From assembly GCA_024399115.1 (NCBI GenBank), contig JAKSHZ010000011.1:1-49917 (forward strand): a DNA stretch of 49,917 nt. The letters run 5' to 3'. The notes beneath the pieces are model-generated. The model was not told the DNA's origin. It saw nothing but the letters and a program-made list of their open reading frames with translations, and ran no database searches. The position numbers and the translations under genes were made by a program. This document shows positions 7,732 through 17,900 of this stretch, one piece after another; positions within the stretch are counted from its first letter, which is position 1; every line of letters starts with the position of its first letter. This DNA comes from Bacilli bacterium. Its GTDB lineage: Bacteria > Bacillota_I > Bacilli_A > RFN20 > CAG-826.

Positions 7732-8877
7732 ATGAGTATCAAAGCAATCAAATATGAACTAAAGATGAACGCAACGCAGACGCACAAACTTCGTTGTGCG
7801 GTTGGATGCGTTCGATTCGTTCATAACTATATGCTTGATATTCAGCAAAAACACTACGAAGAAAACAAGAAGTGGATTCCATATCCCACTTTGAGTAAAA
7901 AATATCTTACACCTCTCAAACAACAACACGATTGGTTGAGAGAACCTTCCAAGTGGTGTCTGCAAGTCGCTTGTAAGAACCTTTGCGAGAACTTGTTCTC
8001 GTTCAAGAAGTTAGGTAGGAGTTTTCCAAAGTTCAAACGGAAGGGAAGGTGTGTCGAGTCAATCCACATCACTGAAAATCCACAACTCAACTATGAGGAT
8101 TGGACTTGCAAGATTGCAAAAATCGGCAAGGTAAAGGTGTATAGAGGACACAACAAGCGGATTCCTAAAGATGCGAAGGTATATCACTATTCTGTCGAGT
8201 ACAAACCATCATTGGATAGATGCTTTTTGAGTGTAGTGTACGAAGATAACTCGTTAACAAACAAAAGAATACCAAACAAGGATACCCACTGCGGAATTGA
8301 TGTAGGCATAAAGACTTTCGCCACTTTGAGTGATGGAAAGGTGTTTGAAAACCAAAAGCACCTCAAATCAAACTTGAAGAAGTTGAGAGTTCTGCAAAGG
8401 TCTGCATCAAGGAAGTATAAGAAAGGAGTAAAAACAGAAGAACAATCAAGTAATTGGAAGAAAGTCCAAAGGAAGATTGCGAAACTTCACTTCCACATAG
8501 CGAACCAACGTCAAGACTACAACCACAAGGTCAGCAAGTACCTTTCTGAAAACTATTATCTTGTGAGTGTTGAGGACTTGGCTGTTAAGAATATGGTTAA
8601 GAACCATAGATTAGCACAAGCGGTGAGCGATGTTGCTTGGAGCAGTTTCTTGTCTATGCTGAAATACAAGTGTCAAGCATACCAAGAGGTTGATAGGTTC
8701 TTCGCAAGTAGCCAAACTTGTGGGTATTGTGGGTATAAGAATCTAAAAGTAAAGGATTTATCAGTTAGGTCTTGGGTGTGTCCGCAGTGCGGGGTAAAGC
8801 ACGATAGAGACCTAAACGCAAGTAAAAATATAGATAGGGAAGGACTATCCCTATGGAGACGTAAAGTAAGTCAATAG
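7732..8877 (+). CDS. tnpB: TnpB RNA-guided endonuclease of IS605-type element
   Basis: 381 residues, typical of TnpB. The N-terminal half (to about residue 168) is the recognition part with KFPKFKRKGR-like patterns (here FPKFKRKGRC). The RuvC nuclease residues are present: Asp190 (GIDVG), Glu281 (SVEDLAV) and Asp360 (HDRDLNASKN). A zinc finger is formed by Cys330, Cys333, Cys350 and Cys353. It looks intact and active. Known TnpBs use an RNA from the element's right end to cut DNA. From about 8237 the gene is nearly identical at DNA level to the 3' part of the second tnpB (28191-28831), while the first half is clearly different. Confidence 0.92.
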   Translation: MSIKAIKYELKMNATQTHKLRCAVGCVRFVHNYMLDIQQKHYEENKKWIPYPTLSKKYLTPLKQQHDWLREPSKWCLQVACKNLCENLFSFKKLGRSFPKFKRKGRCVESIHITENPQLNYEDWTCKIAKIGKVKVYRGHNKRIPKDAKVYHYSVEYKPSLDRCFLSVVYEDNSLTNKRIPNKDTHCGIDVGIKTFATLSDGKVFENQKHLKSNLKKLRVLQRSASRKYKKGVKTEEQSSNWKKVQRKIAKLHFHIANQRQDYNHKVSKYLSENYYLVSVEDLAVKNMVKNHRLAQAVSDVAWSSFLSMLKYKCQAYQEVDRFFASSQTCGYCGYKNLKVKDLSVRSWVCPQCGVKHDRDLNASKNIDREGLSLWRRKVSQ

Positions 8878-8927
8878 GCTATGCTTGTCCCAAGAACCCC
8901 ACTGCCTTTGGGTGTGGGAGTAGTCAG
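8700..8927 (+). ncRNA. probable omegaRNA (right-end guide RNA) for TnpB
   Basis: In TnpB elements the guide RNA is transcribed through the 3' end of tnpB and the right-end hairpin, with its guide copied from flanking DNA. Here the tnpB 3' end plus the right-end hairpin is conserved between the two elements, as expected if it has an RNA role. The guide would start at about 8928. The 5' end is a guess; the assignment rests on family knowledge. Confidence 0.4.
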
Positions 8928-8969
8928 GTTCTGGAAATTTTGGAAAAACTCTAACACATTTTTTCATTT

Positions 8970-9025
8970 CTGTAGGCGATGACCTACAGCATACAAGTCT
9001 GTTCTTTTTTCGGTATCTACTTTTG
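8970..9025 (+). promoter_or_regulatory. palindromic operator and promoter of the coupling-protein operon
   Basis: CTGTAGGCGATGACCTACAG (8970-8989) has 7-bp arms, CTGTAGG and CCTACAG, around CGATGA. A -7 box TACTTTTG lies at 9018-9025, 29 nt after the palindrome. The same arrangement with the same spacing occurs at 12328-12383. No TTTG -33 box is present, which fits a promoter that needs an activator bound just upstream. Confidence 0.7.
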
Positions 9026-9075
9026 TGTGCCAATTCCAACAGTTGGATTTGGTTTAATCCTTTATTCACTTTATT

Positions 9076-11952
9076 ATGGCAGACAGCATTCATTACGAAG
9101 AGGGTATTTCCAAGAACAACAACATGTTGATGTTCATCGGTTCCTTCTTTTACCTCGCCAACCTTATTTATTACGCATACCCTGCTATGGGTAAGTTGGG
9201 GTTGGTTCAACCATCCGACACGTCGGTGATTGTGCGTGATTTTCTGGAGAAGAAACTCTTTCTTTTCGCTTCTCCTTATGTTACGCTTCTTATAGCCTTG
9301 ACTCTAATAGGTCTTTTCGTTTGGGGCAATAGAAAGACCAAGACATTGAAATACTCTCCTCCTAAACTGATGAGAGTGATTTTGCCTATTATGGTTAAGT
9401 ACGATATTCACCCAAAATTCGAGTATGAGCAGACTACAAACAAGAATGGTCTGCCTTGCCTAGAGAAGAAAAGGGAGCGTGTTGAGGGCCAAGTGGCTTT
9501 ATGTCTTGGACTATTCCTCGTAATTTTCTCGGTTCTACCTTTAATATTATTCAGTGAGACATCCGTATTCTACACCCTTGGTTATCTCTTGTATGTAGTG
9601 TTCTCTGCTTTCGGCTTCGCTTACTTTATTCTAGGTGCCAATCTGATTCACTCTATGGTTAAGGATTATGAAGATGAGGATGATGATGCCAATAATAATG
9701 TGCAGGAGTCTTTCAAACAGGAAATGGAGATTCAGGAAAACGAGTACTCTGTCAACTGGCGTACTAAATTCAAATATCATGGAAAAACTTACGACGGTTG
9801 GATAAACTGTATCAATCCGTTCCGAGCTGTCCAGGTTATCGGAACACCAGGTTCTGGTAAGTCATTCGCAATCATCAATGAGTTCATTAGACAACATATG
9901 AAGAAAAATTTTTGTATGTATTGTTATGACTTCAAATTCCCGGATCTGTCACTTATTGTTTACAACAATATGTTGCAGTACAAAGACAGTTTCCGACGAC
10001 GATATGGCATAGAACCGAAATTTTGCGTCATCAATTTTGATGATCCTAGAAAATCAATGCGATGCAATCCAATTCGTCACGATTTCCTTAAAGAAATAAC
10101 AGATGCTTACGACAGTGCTTACACGATCATGCTTAATCTTAACAAGTCGTGGGCTCAAAAGCAGGGTGATTTCTTTGTTGAGTCTCCTATAAACTATTTG
10201 ACATCATGTATTTGGTATCTCAAAAAAGTCAAAGGTGGAAAGTATTGCACTCTTCCTCATGTAGTCCAACTCGTCAACGAGTCATATACTGACGTTATAC
10301 CTCTTATGTCCGCCTACCCAGAACTGAATAACTATATGGCGGCGTTTTTCGAAGCATGGGAGGGTGGAGCGCAAGACCAGTTACAAGGTCAGATCGCTTC
10401 CGTGCGTATCCCTCTCTCACGTATCAGTTCACCACAACTATATTGGGTGATGTCGGGCGATGACTTCACGCTCGACCTTAACAACCCAGAGGATCCGAAA
10501 GTCTTATGTGTTGGAAACAACCCTGAAAAAAAAGACATTTACGCAACAGCTTTAGGACTTTACAATGGTCGTATTGTTAAGATTATAAACAAGAAACACC
10601 AGCACCCAATCACACTTATTATTGACGAGTTGCCAACGATGTACTTTAGAGGGCTCGACAACCTGATTGCCACCGCTCGAAGTAATTACATAGCCACTGT
10701 GCTTGGTTATCAAGACTTTTCCCAATTGAAACGAGATTACGGAGATAAAGAAGCAAACGCCATCATCAACACGGTTGGTAATTTGTTTTCCGGCATGGTG
10801 ACCGGTGAGACGGCCAAGGCGCTGGAAGCTGAATTCGGAAAAAACAAGCAGAAACGCAAATCCGTTTCTTATTCCGACAACGGAGAGTCTTACTCAATCT
10901 CAGAACAAAACGACACGCTGATACCAGCTTCCAAAATCGCAACATTGTCACAGGGTAACTTCGTTGGAAAAGTGACCGACAACGTTGGCGAGAACATCGT
11001 CGAAAAGCGTTTCAACGCACAGATTCAGATAGACATTCCATTAGTTAAGCGTGAGGAAAAGCATTACCGCCCTTTGCCTACTTTCTGGAATTTTGACACT
11101 CCTTCAGTCGCCTGCAAACTCTGCAAGAAGATGATTGACTATTGCGAGGATTCGAGGACCTTCTTGACGAATGACATCCTGGTTAAGAATAACCTTGCTA
11201 CTATTGATGATTTCAAGCAACTGTTGGACCAGGGAAAAGACATCAATATAAAAAAGGTTATTTCACTGCTTTTCACTTCCGAATATAAAAACCAGGAAGG
11301 AAAATATGATTATATGGTAGCCGACACATTATACCGTTTCGCAAAGGAGATTCTGAAAGCGGTCATGATTCACGAGGGAGACTTGAAGGCTGCCGCTGGC
11401 AAGCTATTATCATTCGAATCCCGTCTAAATAAAGAAAAGGCTACGGAAGAGTTTTGCAACACTGCCATCAACTCCATCAAGACATTTATCAAGGAGGCCT
11501 ATGATTGGATAGAGCTTGAAACCAACGCAAATATACCGTTTGGATGTATCACCATCAAGGCTAAGATTGCGGAATTCAACAACAAGGTCATTCAGTTCCA
11601 GAAAGGCAGTCTCAATGGAGACCTTTCCGATACGGTAGAACTCACAATAAGAAAATATATCGAATCTCTACGTTCCGTCTTAAATCCGTATGTGGAAATT
11701 AAAGCCGAACTCGCAAAGATCCGTGACGATAAGATGAACGAAGTCCTCAATAAAAACAGCGACAAGATTTGTCAGGACATAAAGATGCTCATCAATGACA
11801 TGCTTGGCGTTCTTTATCACGAGAACAACTCTTTGTGGAAACGACGCCTGCAAGTCTTGAAGAAAGAAAAATTCGAAGCCGACGAGTTGGATGCTATCGG
11901 TCTTCACAAAGAAGCAAACGAACTAAGGTTAAAACAACAGGCAAATGAGTAA
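9076..11952 (+). CDS. VirD4/TraG-type coupling protein (MobC of CTnDOT-type elements)
   Basis: A 958-residue inner-membrane ATPase that would link the relaxosome to the secretion channel. Four hydrophobic segments lie in the first 200 residues (about 17-38, 70-90, 145-170, 175-200). The Walker A motif is GTPGSGKS (256-263) and the Walker B motif is LIIDELPTM (from about 514). Residues after about 680 form a long helical extension of unknown role, making the protein longer than the 600-700 residues common in the family. The start is 50 bp after the -7 box of the palindromic promoter. The last 8 nt overlap the next gene. Confidence 0.9.
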   Translation: MADSIHYEEGISKNNNMLMFIGSFFYLANLIYYAYPAMGKLGLVQPSDTSVIVRDFLEKKLFLFASPYVTLLIALTLIGLFVWGNRKTKTLKYSPPKLMRVILPIMVKYDIHPKFEYEQTTNKNGLPCLEKKRERVEGQVALCLGLFLVIFSVLPLILFSETSVFYTLGYLLYVVFSAFGFAYFILGANLIHSMVKDYEDEDDDANNNVQESFKQEMEIQENEYSVNWRTKFKYHGKTYDGWINCINPFRAVQVIGTPGSGKSFAIINEFIRQHMKKNFCMYCYDFKFPDLSLIVYNNMLQYKDSFRRRYGIEPKFCVINFDDPRKSMRCNPIRHDFLKEITDAYDSAYTIMLNLNKSWAQKQGDFFVESPINYLTSCIWYLKKVKGGKYCTLPHVVQLVNESYTDVIPLMSAYPELNNYMAAFFEAWEGGAQDQLQGQIASVRIPLSRISSPQLYWVMSGDDFTLDLNNPEDPKVLCVGNNPEKKDIYATALGLYNGRIVKIINKKHQHPITLIIDELPTMYFRGLDNLIATARSNYIATVLGYQDFSQLKRDYGDKEANAIINTVGNLFSGMVTGETAKALEAEFGKNKQKRKSVSYSDNGESYSISEQNDTLIPASKIATLSQGNFVGKVTDNVGENIVEKRFNAQIQIDIPLVKREEKHYRPLPTFWNFDTPSVACKLCKKMIDYCEDSRTFLTNDILVKNNLATIDDFKQLLDQGKDINIKKVISLLFTSEYKNQEGKYDYMVADTLYRFAKEILKAVMIHEGDLKAAAGKLLSFESRLNKEKATEEFCNTAINSIKTFIKEAYDWIELETNANIPFGCITIKAKIAEFNNKVIQFQKGSLNGDLSDTVELTIRKYIESLRSVLNPYVEIKAELAKIRDDKMNEVLNKNSDKICQDIKMLINDMLGVLYHENNSLWKRRLQVLKKEKFEADELDAIGLHKEANELRLKQQANE

Positions 11953-12319
11953 GGTTTATTCGCAGCATGAAAAGGACCCTGATGCAGTCCGTTTCGGACA
12001 GCGGCTCGCATATATCAGAGAAGTCCTCGGTTCCGTTCTGGGAGTCAACCCATATTGCAGGGCACTCACAAAAAAAAACATGTGTAACAACTTCTTTCAC
12101 ATGAACTACGACCAATATAAGAAGGTAGAGTCAGGGAAACAGGTAGTCGGAATCACATACATAAAAATGATCTGCAAACTTCAAACACTTGGTGTCGATA
12201 TGCAGGATATGTTCGATGACATACCCAATTGGGAAAAGGTGATAAAGGATAAGATAATCAATAAAAGGTCCAAAAACCTCACGCAATTTTCTGAAATCGT
12301 ATGTGCCATTGAAACTTAG
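11945..12319 (+). CDS. XRE-like helix-turn-helix regulator
   Basis: A 124-residue protein. Residues about 55-90 (YDQYKKVESGKQVVGITYIKMICKLQTLGVDMQDMF) have the recognition-helix pattern of XRE/Cro-type regulators: Y/E-S-G-K turn, then a helix and LGV-x-x-x-x-MF. The N-terminus carries an extra insertion compared with short Cro proteins. It overlaps the coupling-protein gene by 8 nt and is probably translated from the same mRNA. It lies between the two CTGTAGG palindromes (8970 and 12328), making it the leading candidate to bind them, probably with autoregulation. Binding is inferred from position only. Confidence 0.65.
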   Translation: MSKVYSQHEKDPDAVRFGQRLAYIREVLGSVLGVNPYCRALTKKNMCNNFFHMNYDQYKKVESGKQVVGITYIKMICKLQTLGVDMQDMFDDIPNWEKVIKDKIINKRSKNLTQFSEIVCAIET

Positions 12320-12327
12320 TTTCATTT

Positions 12328-12383
12328 CTGTAGGTCATCGCCTACTGTACTCTTAACATTCTATTTTCTAACTCGTAAATTTG
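12328..12383 (+). promoter_or_regulatory. palindromic operator and promoter of the 12402-27005 block
   Basis: CTGTAGGTCATCGCCTACTG (12328-12347) is followed 29 nt later by a -7 box TAAATTTG (12376-12383), repeating the geometry at 8970-9025. The upstream flank TTTCATTT is also shared, but the central six bases TCATCG are the reverse complement of CGATGA in the first copy. It probably controls the large operon beginning at 12402. Confidence 0.7.
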
Positions 12384-12401
12384 TAAAAAAATAAATTAAC
12401 C

Positions 12402-14414
12402 ATGTCTGATACATATCAAAATATTGACGAAGTTTCTCCTTTGGAAGAGAAAAAGATAGGTATTCAACAATCCGACAAAGACAAATTGAATTTACTCCCT
12501 CCTGGCGAAAAGAATGTTTTCATTCTGCAAAAGATTGATGAAATCGACAGGGAAATCGAAAAGTTGAACCAAAAGAAAACCCAATTGGAGGATTCCAAAA
12601 AGGACAATGACAACGATCTTAACGACCTCGACGACGAACTTCCAGAGCTTCGGGATAAAATAGAAAAGAAGGAAGCGGCACTCAAACAGAAGGGGATTGA
12701 TATGAACGATCATAAAAACCCCCTTGTCAAGGATTACGACCTCCTTGTCTCACAATACGAAAACAAGAAGGAAATAAAGTCACAGCTTATCGCCGACAAT
12801 GACTCCATCAAACCAGAACAGAATAAAATTGACGCCACAATCGACGAACTGAACAAACAGAAACAGCTTCTTGATACTATTCGTTTTAAAATCAATGTGG
12901 AAAGAATAGACGAAGCCAAAGACAAAGCCGTCCAAAATCTCAATTCGGAGCAGCAAAAACAGTCAAATCCGGTACTTGACCTGTTTGAGGTTTTCCTTCA
13001 CTCTGCACATTACCAATCGCAGGTTAGCAAGGCATCAACCAATGCTGAAACTTCCATCAAGAACCAAATTCAAACGGAAGAAAACAAATTCAAGCTCGAC
13101 AATATTGATGGCAAGACCACCACAGACGAAAAGACTAATGAAGGGAAAAAGGAAGGAGAAAAAGAGAGTGCTGAGGAAAACAAATCAGCAATCATATTTC
13201 TTGCTCACGACAAGGACGGTAAGGACATAATCCGTATCATGTCAGTCGAAGAAGCTGTCAAGCAAAGGGACATGGATGAGACAAAAGATCTTGGCAAGCA
13301 GATCGAGGCAGAAGCCAACCTCCCTGAAGAACAGCGCAAGACCTCTTCAATGATGCTTATGCACCCCAACAGGCAGGAGTTGATCGACGCAATAAGCCAG
13401 GCTACGGGTAAACCCGTCAAATATGCCAACGAACTTCACAACTATATCAGCACAGATGATAAGAGAGACAAGGTTTTATCCGCCATCATCAAAAACTGTA
13501 GCGTAAACGAAAAACTAGGAGGTAACTTCTTCGACAAGTATATCAATAATGACACTTACGCACAGTCTCAAAAACAATCTCAAGCCAATGACGTTGCAGC
13601 AACTTACAAGCCACAAAGCAAACTCGACCTCATACCTTGGGACGACCTTAAAGAAAGGTACGGAATGACCAAGCAAGACCTGTCTGAAAAAGACCTCGAC
13701 AATCTGGTCAACAACAAGCCCACAGGACTTTTCAAGGCTACAGACGACAAGGGCAACGAAAAGACATTCCGTCTTAGAATCGAACTCAACCCCATTTCCA
13801 ACCGACCACAGTTCATAGCTGACGAAAGACAGGAAAAACCGTCTCTCAAAGAACTGAAAGGCCGTACAGATTATAAGTTCTCAAAGGAAGACAAGGCCAA
13901 CCTTATTGAGCATGGACAACTCAACCATCTTATTCCAATCAAGCAAAAAAACGGAACCACAAAAGATATGTTGCTCATTCTCGACCGACAGGTCAACAAG
14001 TTCTTCCTTCTTGATCCAGCGAAAATGAAAATCGGAAAGGCCATCAAAGAACAGATCGACGAGGAACAGGTTAAGCACCTCAAACAAGGAAAGGCGGTTC
14101 ACGTTGACAACCTCACCGACAGGAAAGGGCAGAAGTTCACCGGATGGATCAAACTCAATCCTATGGAGAATGCAGTGGAAAAACTCAAAGAAAAGCCAGC
14201 ATTCCATATAGACAAAAGGTTTGAAATACAAGTCCGGAACAACAATTACGGACAAAGGGCCGACGCCGTAAAGGATGATAAGGATGCTGCCCTCAAATCC
14301 GGACAAAATAAAAACGACGACGCACCATCAGAATCAATCTCAAAGCAAAAGTCTGTTACCGAAGACAACGACTCTTATACTGAATCAACAAAAACAAAAA
14401 GAAAAATAAGATAA
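12402..14414 (+). CDS. DUF4099/DUF3945-type conjugation-associated protein
   Basis: 670 residues. The first 200 are highly charged and predicted coiled coil (runs of EIEKLNQKK type). Residues about 200-270 form a Lys/Glu-rich linker. The segment from about residue 400, LIPWDDLKERYGMTKQDLSEKDLDN, and the repeats near FSKEDKANLIEHGQLNHLI and VHVDNLTDRKGQKFTGWIKLNP match DUF4099 followed by DUF3945, found in large Bacteroidetes ICE proteins. The biochemical role is unknown. It is the first gene after the second palindromic promoter and is followed by 14419 after 4 nt, so it begins an operon. Confidence 0.75.
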   Translation: MSDTYQNIDEVSPLEEKKIGIQQSDKDKLNLLPPGEKNVFILQKIDEIDREIEKLNQKKTQLEDSKKDNDNDLNDLDDELPELRDKIEKKEAALKQKGIDMNDHKNPLVKDYDLLVSQYENKKEIKSQLIADNDSIKPEQNKIDATIDELNKQKQLLDTIRFKINVERIDEAKDKAVQNLNSEQQKQSNPVLDLFEVFLHSAHYQSQVSKASTNAETSIKNQIQTEENKFKLDNIDGKTTTDEKTNEGKKEGEKESAEENKSAIIFLAHDKDGKDIIRIMSVEEAVKQRDMDETKDLGKQIEAEANLPEEQRKTSSMMLMHPNRQELIDAISQATGKPVKYANELHNYISTDDKRDKVLSAIIKNCSVNEKLGGNFFDKYINNDTYAQSQKQSQANDVAATYKPQSKLDLIPWDDLKERYGMTKQDLSEKDLDNLVNNKPTGLFKATDDKGNEKTFRLRIELNPISNRPQFIADERQEKPSLKELKGRTDYKFSKEDKANLIEHGQLNHLIPIKQKNGTTKDMLLILDRQVNKFFLLDPAKMKIGKAIKEQIDEEQVKHLKQGKAVHVDNLTDRKGQKFTGWIKLNPMENAVEKLKEKPAFHIDKRFEIQVRNNNYGQRADAVKDDKDAALKSGQNKNDDAPSESISKQKSVTEDNDSYTESTKTKRKIR

Positions 14415-14418
14415 AATC

Positions 14419-14955
14419 ATGATTACAACAGTTCAACAAGCTATCGACAAGTTCACAACTCTCAATCAGAAACTGACTGAAACGATGAACGCATACAACA
14501 ACAAAATCAAGGAACTTTCACAAGAAGACGCCTACATAAAGTTCTTCTCTTCCAAAACGGCGATGGACGAGATCAACTACGTTTACGAGTTGTCTTCAGA
14601 ACCTGCCGACGAAAGGGTTGACATGAAAGACGAATTTGAGTCAGCCATTGAAAACGGCGACGTGGAAGACAACCCATATTACACACACTATTTGCTCGGC
14701 CACCTGGAGAACTGGGGCATCACACTTAACGACTGCTACAAGTTCACACAAACAATCAGAAGCATGATCACTGAATGCTCGGAATACGCTCAGAACCACA
14801 ATAGCGAAGAACTTACAGCCTTCATAAAGGAAAACATCGAAATCAACCTGCAAGTCATGAAAAGACAGGCAGAACTTTTCGACAAGGAAATCGACGCTTC
14901 CAGCGTTATCGTAAGTATGGATGAATTCAAAGTGACTAATTATCAACTGGACTAA
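14419..14955 (+). CDS. hypothetical helical protein
   Basis: 178 residues, acidic and mostly helical, without signal peptide or membrane segment. I do not recognise the family. It lies 4 nt after the DUF3945-like gene and 3 nt before the giant methylase-helicase gene, so it is co-expressed with both and may be an accessory factor of the latter. Confidence 0.75.
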   Translation: MITTVQQAIDKFTTLNQKLTETMNAYNNKIKELSQEDAYIKFFSSKTAMDEINYVYELSSEPADERVDMKDEFESAIENGDVEDNPYYTHYLLGHLENWGITLNDCYKFTQTIRSMITECSEYAQNHNSEELTAFIKENIEINLQVMKRQAELFDKEIDASSVIVSMDEFKVTNYQLD

Positions 14956-14958
14956 CTC

Positions 14959-17900
14959 ATGCAGACTATTCAAGACACCAATTTCGACACCACTTTTGAA
15001 AACCTTTTTTTCGTCGGGGACGGGACTTTCAACATCTCTAAAAAAAACATCAGCGTCTCCGATGATGTTTTCAGAAAGAGACTCATCCCGTTGGTCCAGC
15101 AACTTGACGGCCTTTATGTGAAAAAGCACAAGTTGGAAGATGGTTCTGATGGCGGACAATACTATGCCTTCAAGGACGAACAGAAAGCCAAGACTTTCGC
15201 ACGTGAATTCTTCCTTCTCGCTACCGCTAAGGAAAAACTTCACAACACTCGAATCCCTTTCACCGACCTTATTTTAAGAAAGGACAAGGCATCTGACGAC
15301 TTGTTCCATGTGTTCCGTCAAAACCCGGAAGCCGACGGCAACTCGCCTATTCTTGCTTATTTCAGCAAGAATAGCGACAGCTTCCGCACACCAAAACTCA
15401 CGCAGGTTCAAGACATCAGGCAGAATGGTGTGTGGAACACAAAAAAGGTCGCTTCCCTTAACGGACTTGAAACAAAAGACTTCTCCTTCAACACCATCAC
15501 CGATTTTGTCAACTTTGCAGAAGACAACAAAAACAAGACTGTCAGCGACACTTACAACAACAATGTTGTAAACATGCGTTATGACAATGACGTCAACACG
15601 CAGATAAAGCAGGCGGAATCCGACAACAAGCAGAACCCAAATCCAGCACAATCACAACACTCGCAACAAGACCGTGCTGATTCCGACAAACCTTCTTCAG
15701 ACGACGATAGGGCAGAGGCCAACAAGGCAATTGCCAAGGATGACAACACACAAAAAGAAAACGATAATTCAAGCAAACAGCCCGTTCAACTTGAACTCTT
15801 CCCAGAGATTAAGGAACCGGTCACAGTATCAACAACTATCTCTAACGCATATAACCATGGAACAGGAAAACAACCAAAAAATAGCTCAGAACGTCAAAAT
15901 GATGAAGGACGAAATCGAACTCCTTTGTCCGGTGATAAGAATGTACATGACACCCGAGCAGATCAATCAAATGTGCCAGATGCTGATGGAGGACATGCAA
16001 GACGAACCTCTGGAAGAAATTCAGAGAACGATGAAGAACGTGCTTCGCAGGACAGACAAGACGCTTCTGAAAGAACACTTCACATTGGTGGATCCCAACA
16101 AGACAGAAGAGGACAAGGAAGAAGCCAGGGAAATGATGGAAACGATAATCGACGAGGTGACACTTCCGGAATGGGGTCTGATGATCAAGCAGACAGCAAT
16201 GGAGTGCAACCCGGCAAGAGCCAAAACGGAAATGACTCTACAGTACCTGCTCGACCAGGATCTGCATTACTCAACGATGCTGTTCAACCTCTACAACAAA
16301 TACAACAGCCTCGACCAAGCCAGAATGGAAGTGATGGAAATGATAATGGAAGAGTTCAGCCAGTATTAAATAAGAAAGAAGACGTAATCAAGAACCAAAA
16401 TTCTTGGTTCGCCACTGAACACCCTGTTGACATACCAAAAGCGGGAACCGCTGAAGCTCTTGACACCAATATCAAGGCTTTGGAGGTTCTCGCTTCCATT
16501 TTAGAACAAAATAGGCAAGCAACCCAGGAAGAACAAGACACCCTCGCCAAATATACCGGATTCGGCAATACTAAGATAGACTTCGTCACCGACGACAGCT
16601 TCTTTGTCAACCGTATGGGTGAAACCGACAGACAACGCTACAAGGCCGTAAAAGAAGCCTGTGACCATATAGAAAAAGCATCAGGTTCGCTTACCCCCGA
16701 AGACCTCAAGAAGTTCGGATTGACTTCTCCCGTCATTTCAAAAAGAATAAGACGCAGCCTGCAAGACTCTATGCTCACGGCTTTCTACACCGACCAGCAT
16801 ATTGTCCGACCAATGTGGAACTGTCTCGAACAGCTCGGATTCAAAGGCGGATCTATCCTCGATCCTTCTTCAGGTAACGGACGTTTCTTCAGCAACATGC
16901 CAAAGAACCTGGCGGGTAAGTCCTCACTCCACATGGTGGAGATAGATACACTCACTGCGATGATTGCTTCACAGATGCACCCCGACGCTAGAACTATCAA
17001 CACAGGCTATGAAGACTATTCAAAACACAACAAGGCTGATGCCATCATCACAAACCAACCCTTCTCTACCATCAAGGTAACCGATAGCGAATGGGTAAGG
17101 GAAGGACGAATGCAACAACCACAGTTCAAGGCGGCTGCCTCACAACTCACTTCCTATTACCCTGCCAAAATGTTGGAAAACCTCAATAGTGGCGGTGTGA
17201 TGGCGGTGCTCACTACCTCGCAGTTCCTCGATGCCAAACACCACACTTCTACACGTCAGCTCCTGGCAAGCCAGGCAGAATTTGTCGGAGGTGTACGTCT
17301 GCCGATGAACGCCTTCGCCAATGCCGACGTTCAGAGCGACATACTGTTTTTCCGCAAGTTCAACGACGGAGAAAAACACGAACAGCATCTTCAGTTCGTG
17401 AATACTCAGGAAAAGGACAACCCCTATTATGAAGGATACGGAGATGGAAAAACCATCGACATCAACGAATACTTTGTCCAACATCCCGAAAATATCATCG
17501 GTACCGAACAGAAAGGTTTCATCAACCGAAAATACCAGCCTATCTACGATTCAACACTCACACCCGAAGAAATCGGACGTGAGGTGCAGCAACGTGTCAA
17601 CACAATCGTCGAACAGTACAAGGCTTCCCACAAGCAGAAGGAAATCCGTATCGAAAGCACGGCAGCTTCCGAAAATGTGGAAAGCCAATCCAACAACCCT
17701 ACGGTAATAGATGAGAATCTGCAAAAAAAGATCGACGCCTTTAATAAAATAAAGGATTCGATGAACGCCCTATTGAAGGCGTATGAGACTGACGACCCAT
17801 CACAAGTCGAACTCAGAAAAAATTTTGACCAGAACTACAACCTCTTTGTAAAAGATTTCGGACATCTCGGTGATAAGAAAAACGTGGACGATCTCTCATC

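Larger units (their letters stand above)
7635..8927 (+). mobile_element. IS200/IS605-type element, tnpB only
   Basis: The left end has a hairpin CCCACGG-TCTTTAG-CCGTGGG (7641-7661). The right end has an imperfect hairpin from CCCAC (8898-8902) to GTGGG (8914-8918), followed by AGTAGTCAG. The right end is almost identical to that of the element at 28840-28880, and similarity stops straight after GTAGTCAG in both, fixing the right tip near 8927. There is no tnpA, so movement would need one in trans, perhaps the one at 27209. The exact left tip is uncertain by a few bases. Confidence 0.75.

Noticed and set aside
14641..15243. 200-codon minus-strand open frame
   Set aside because: It lies antisense to two well-supported genes. 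The C-ending codon style of this block leaves few antisense stops, so long shadow frames are expected; the translation has no gene-like features.
15674..15856. Upstream 61-codon extension of the nested frame
   Set aside because: Here the giant frame (for example VQLELFPEIKEPV) looks genuine and the shifted frame does not, so the nested gene is taken to start at 15857.
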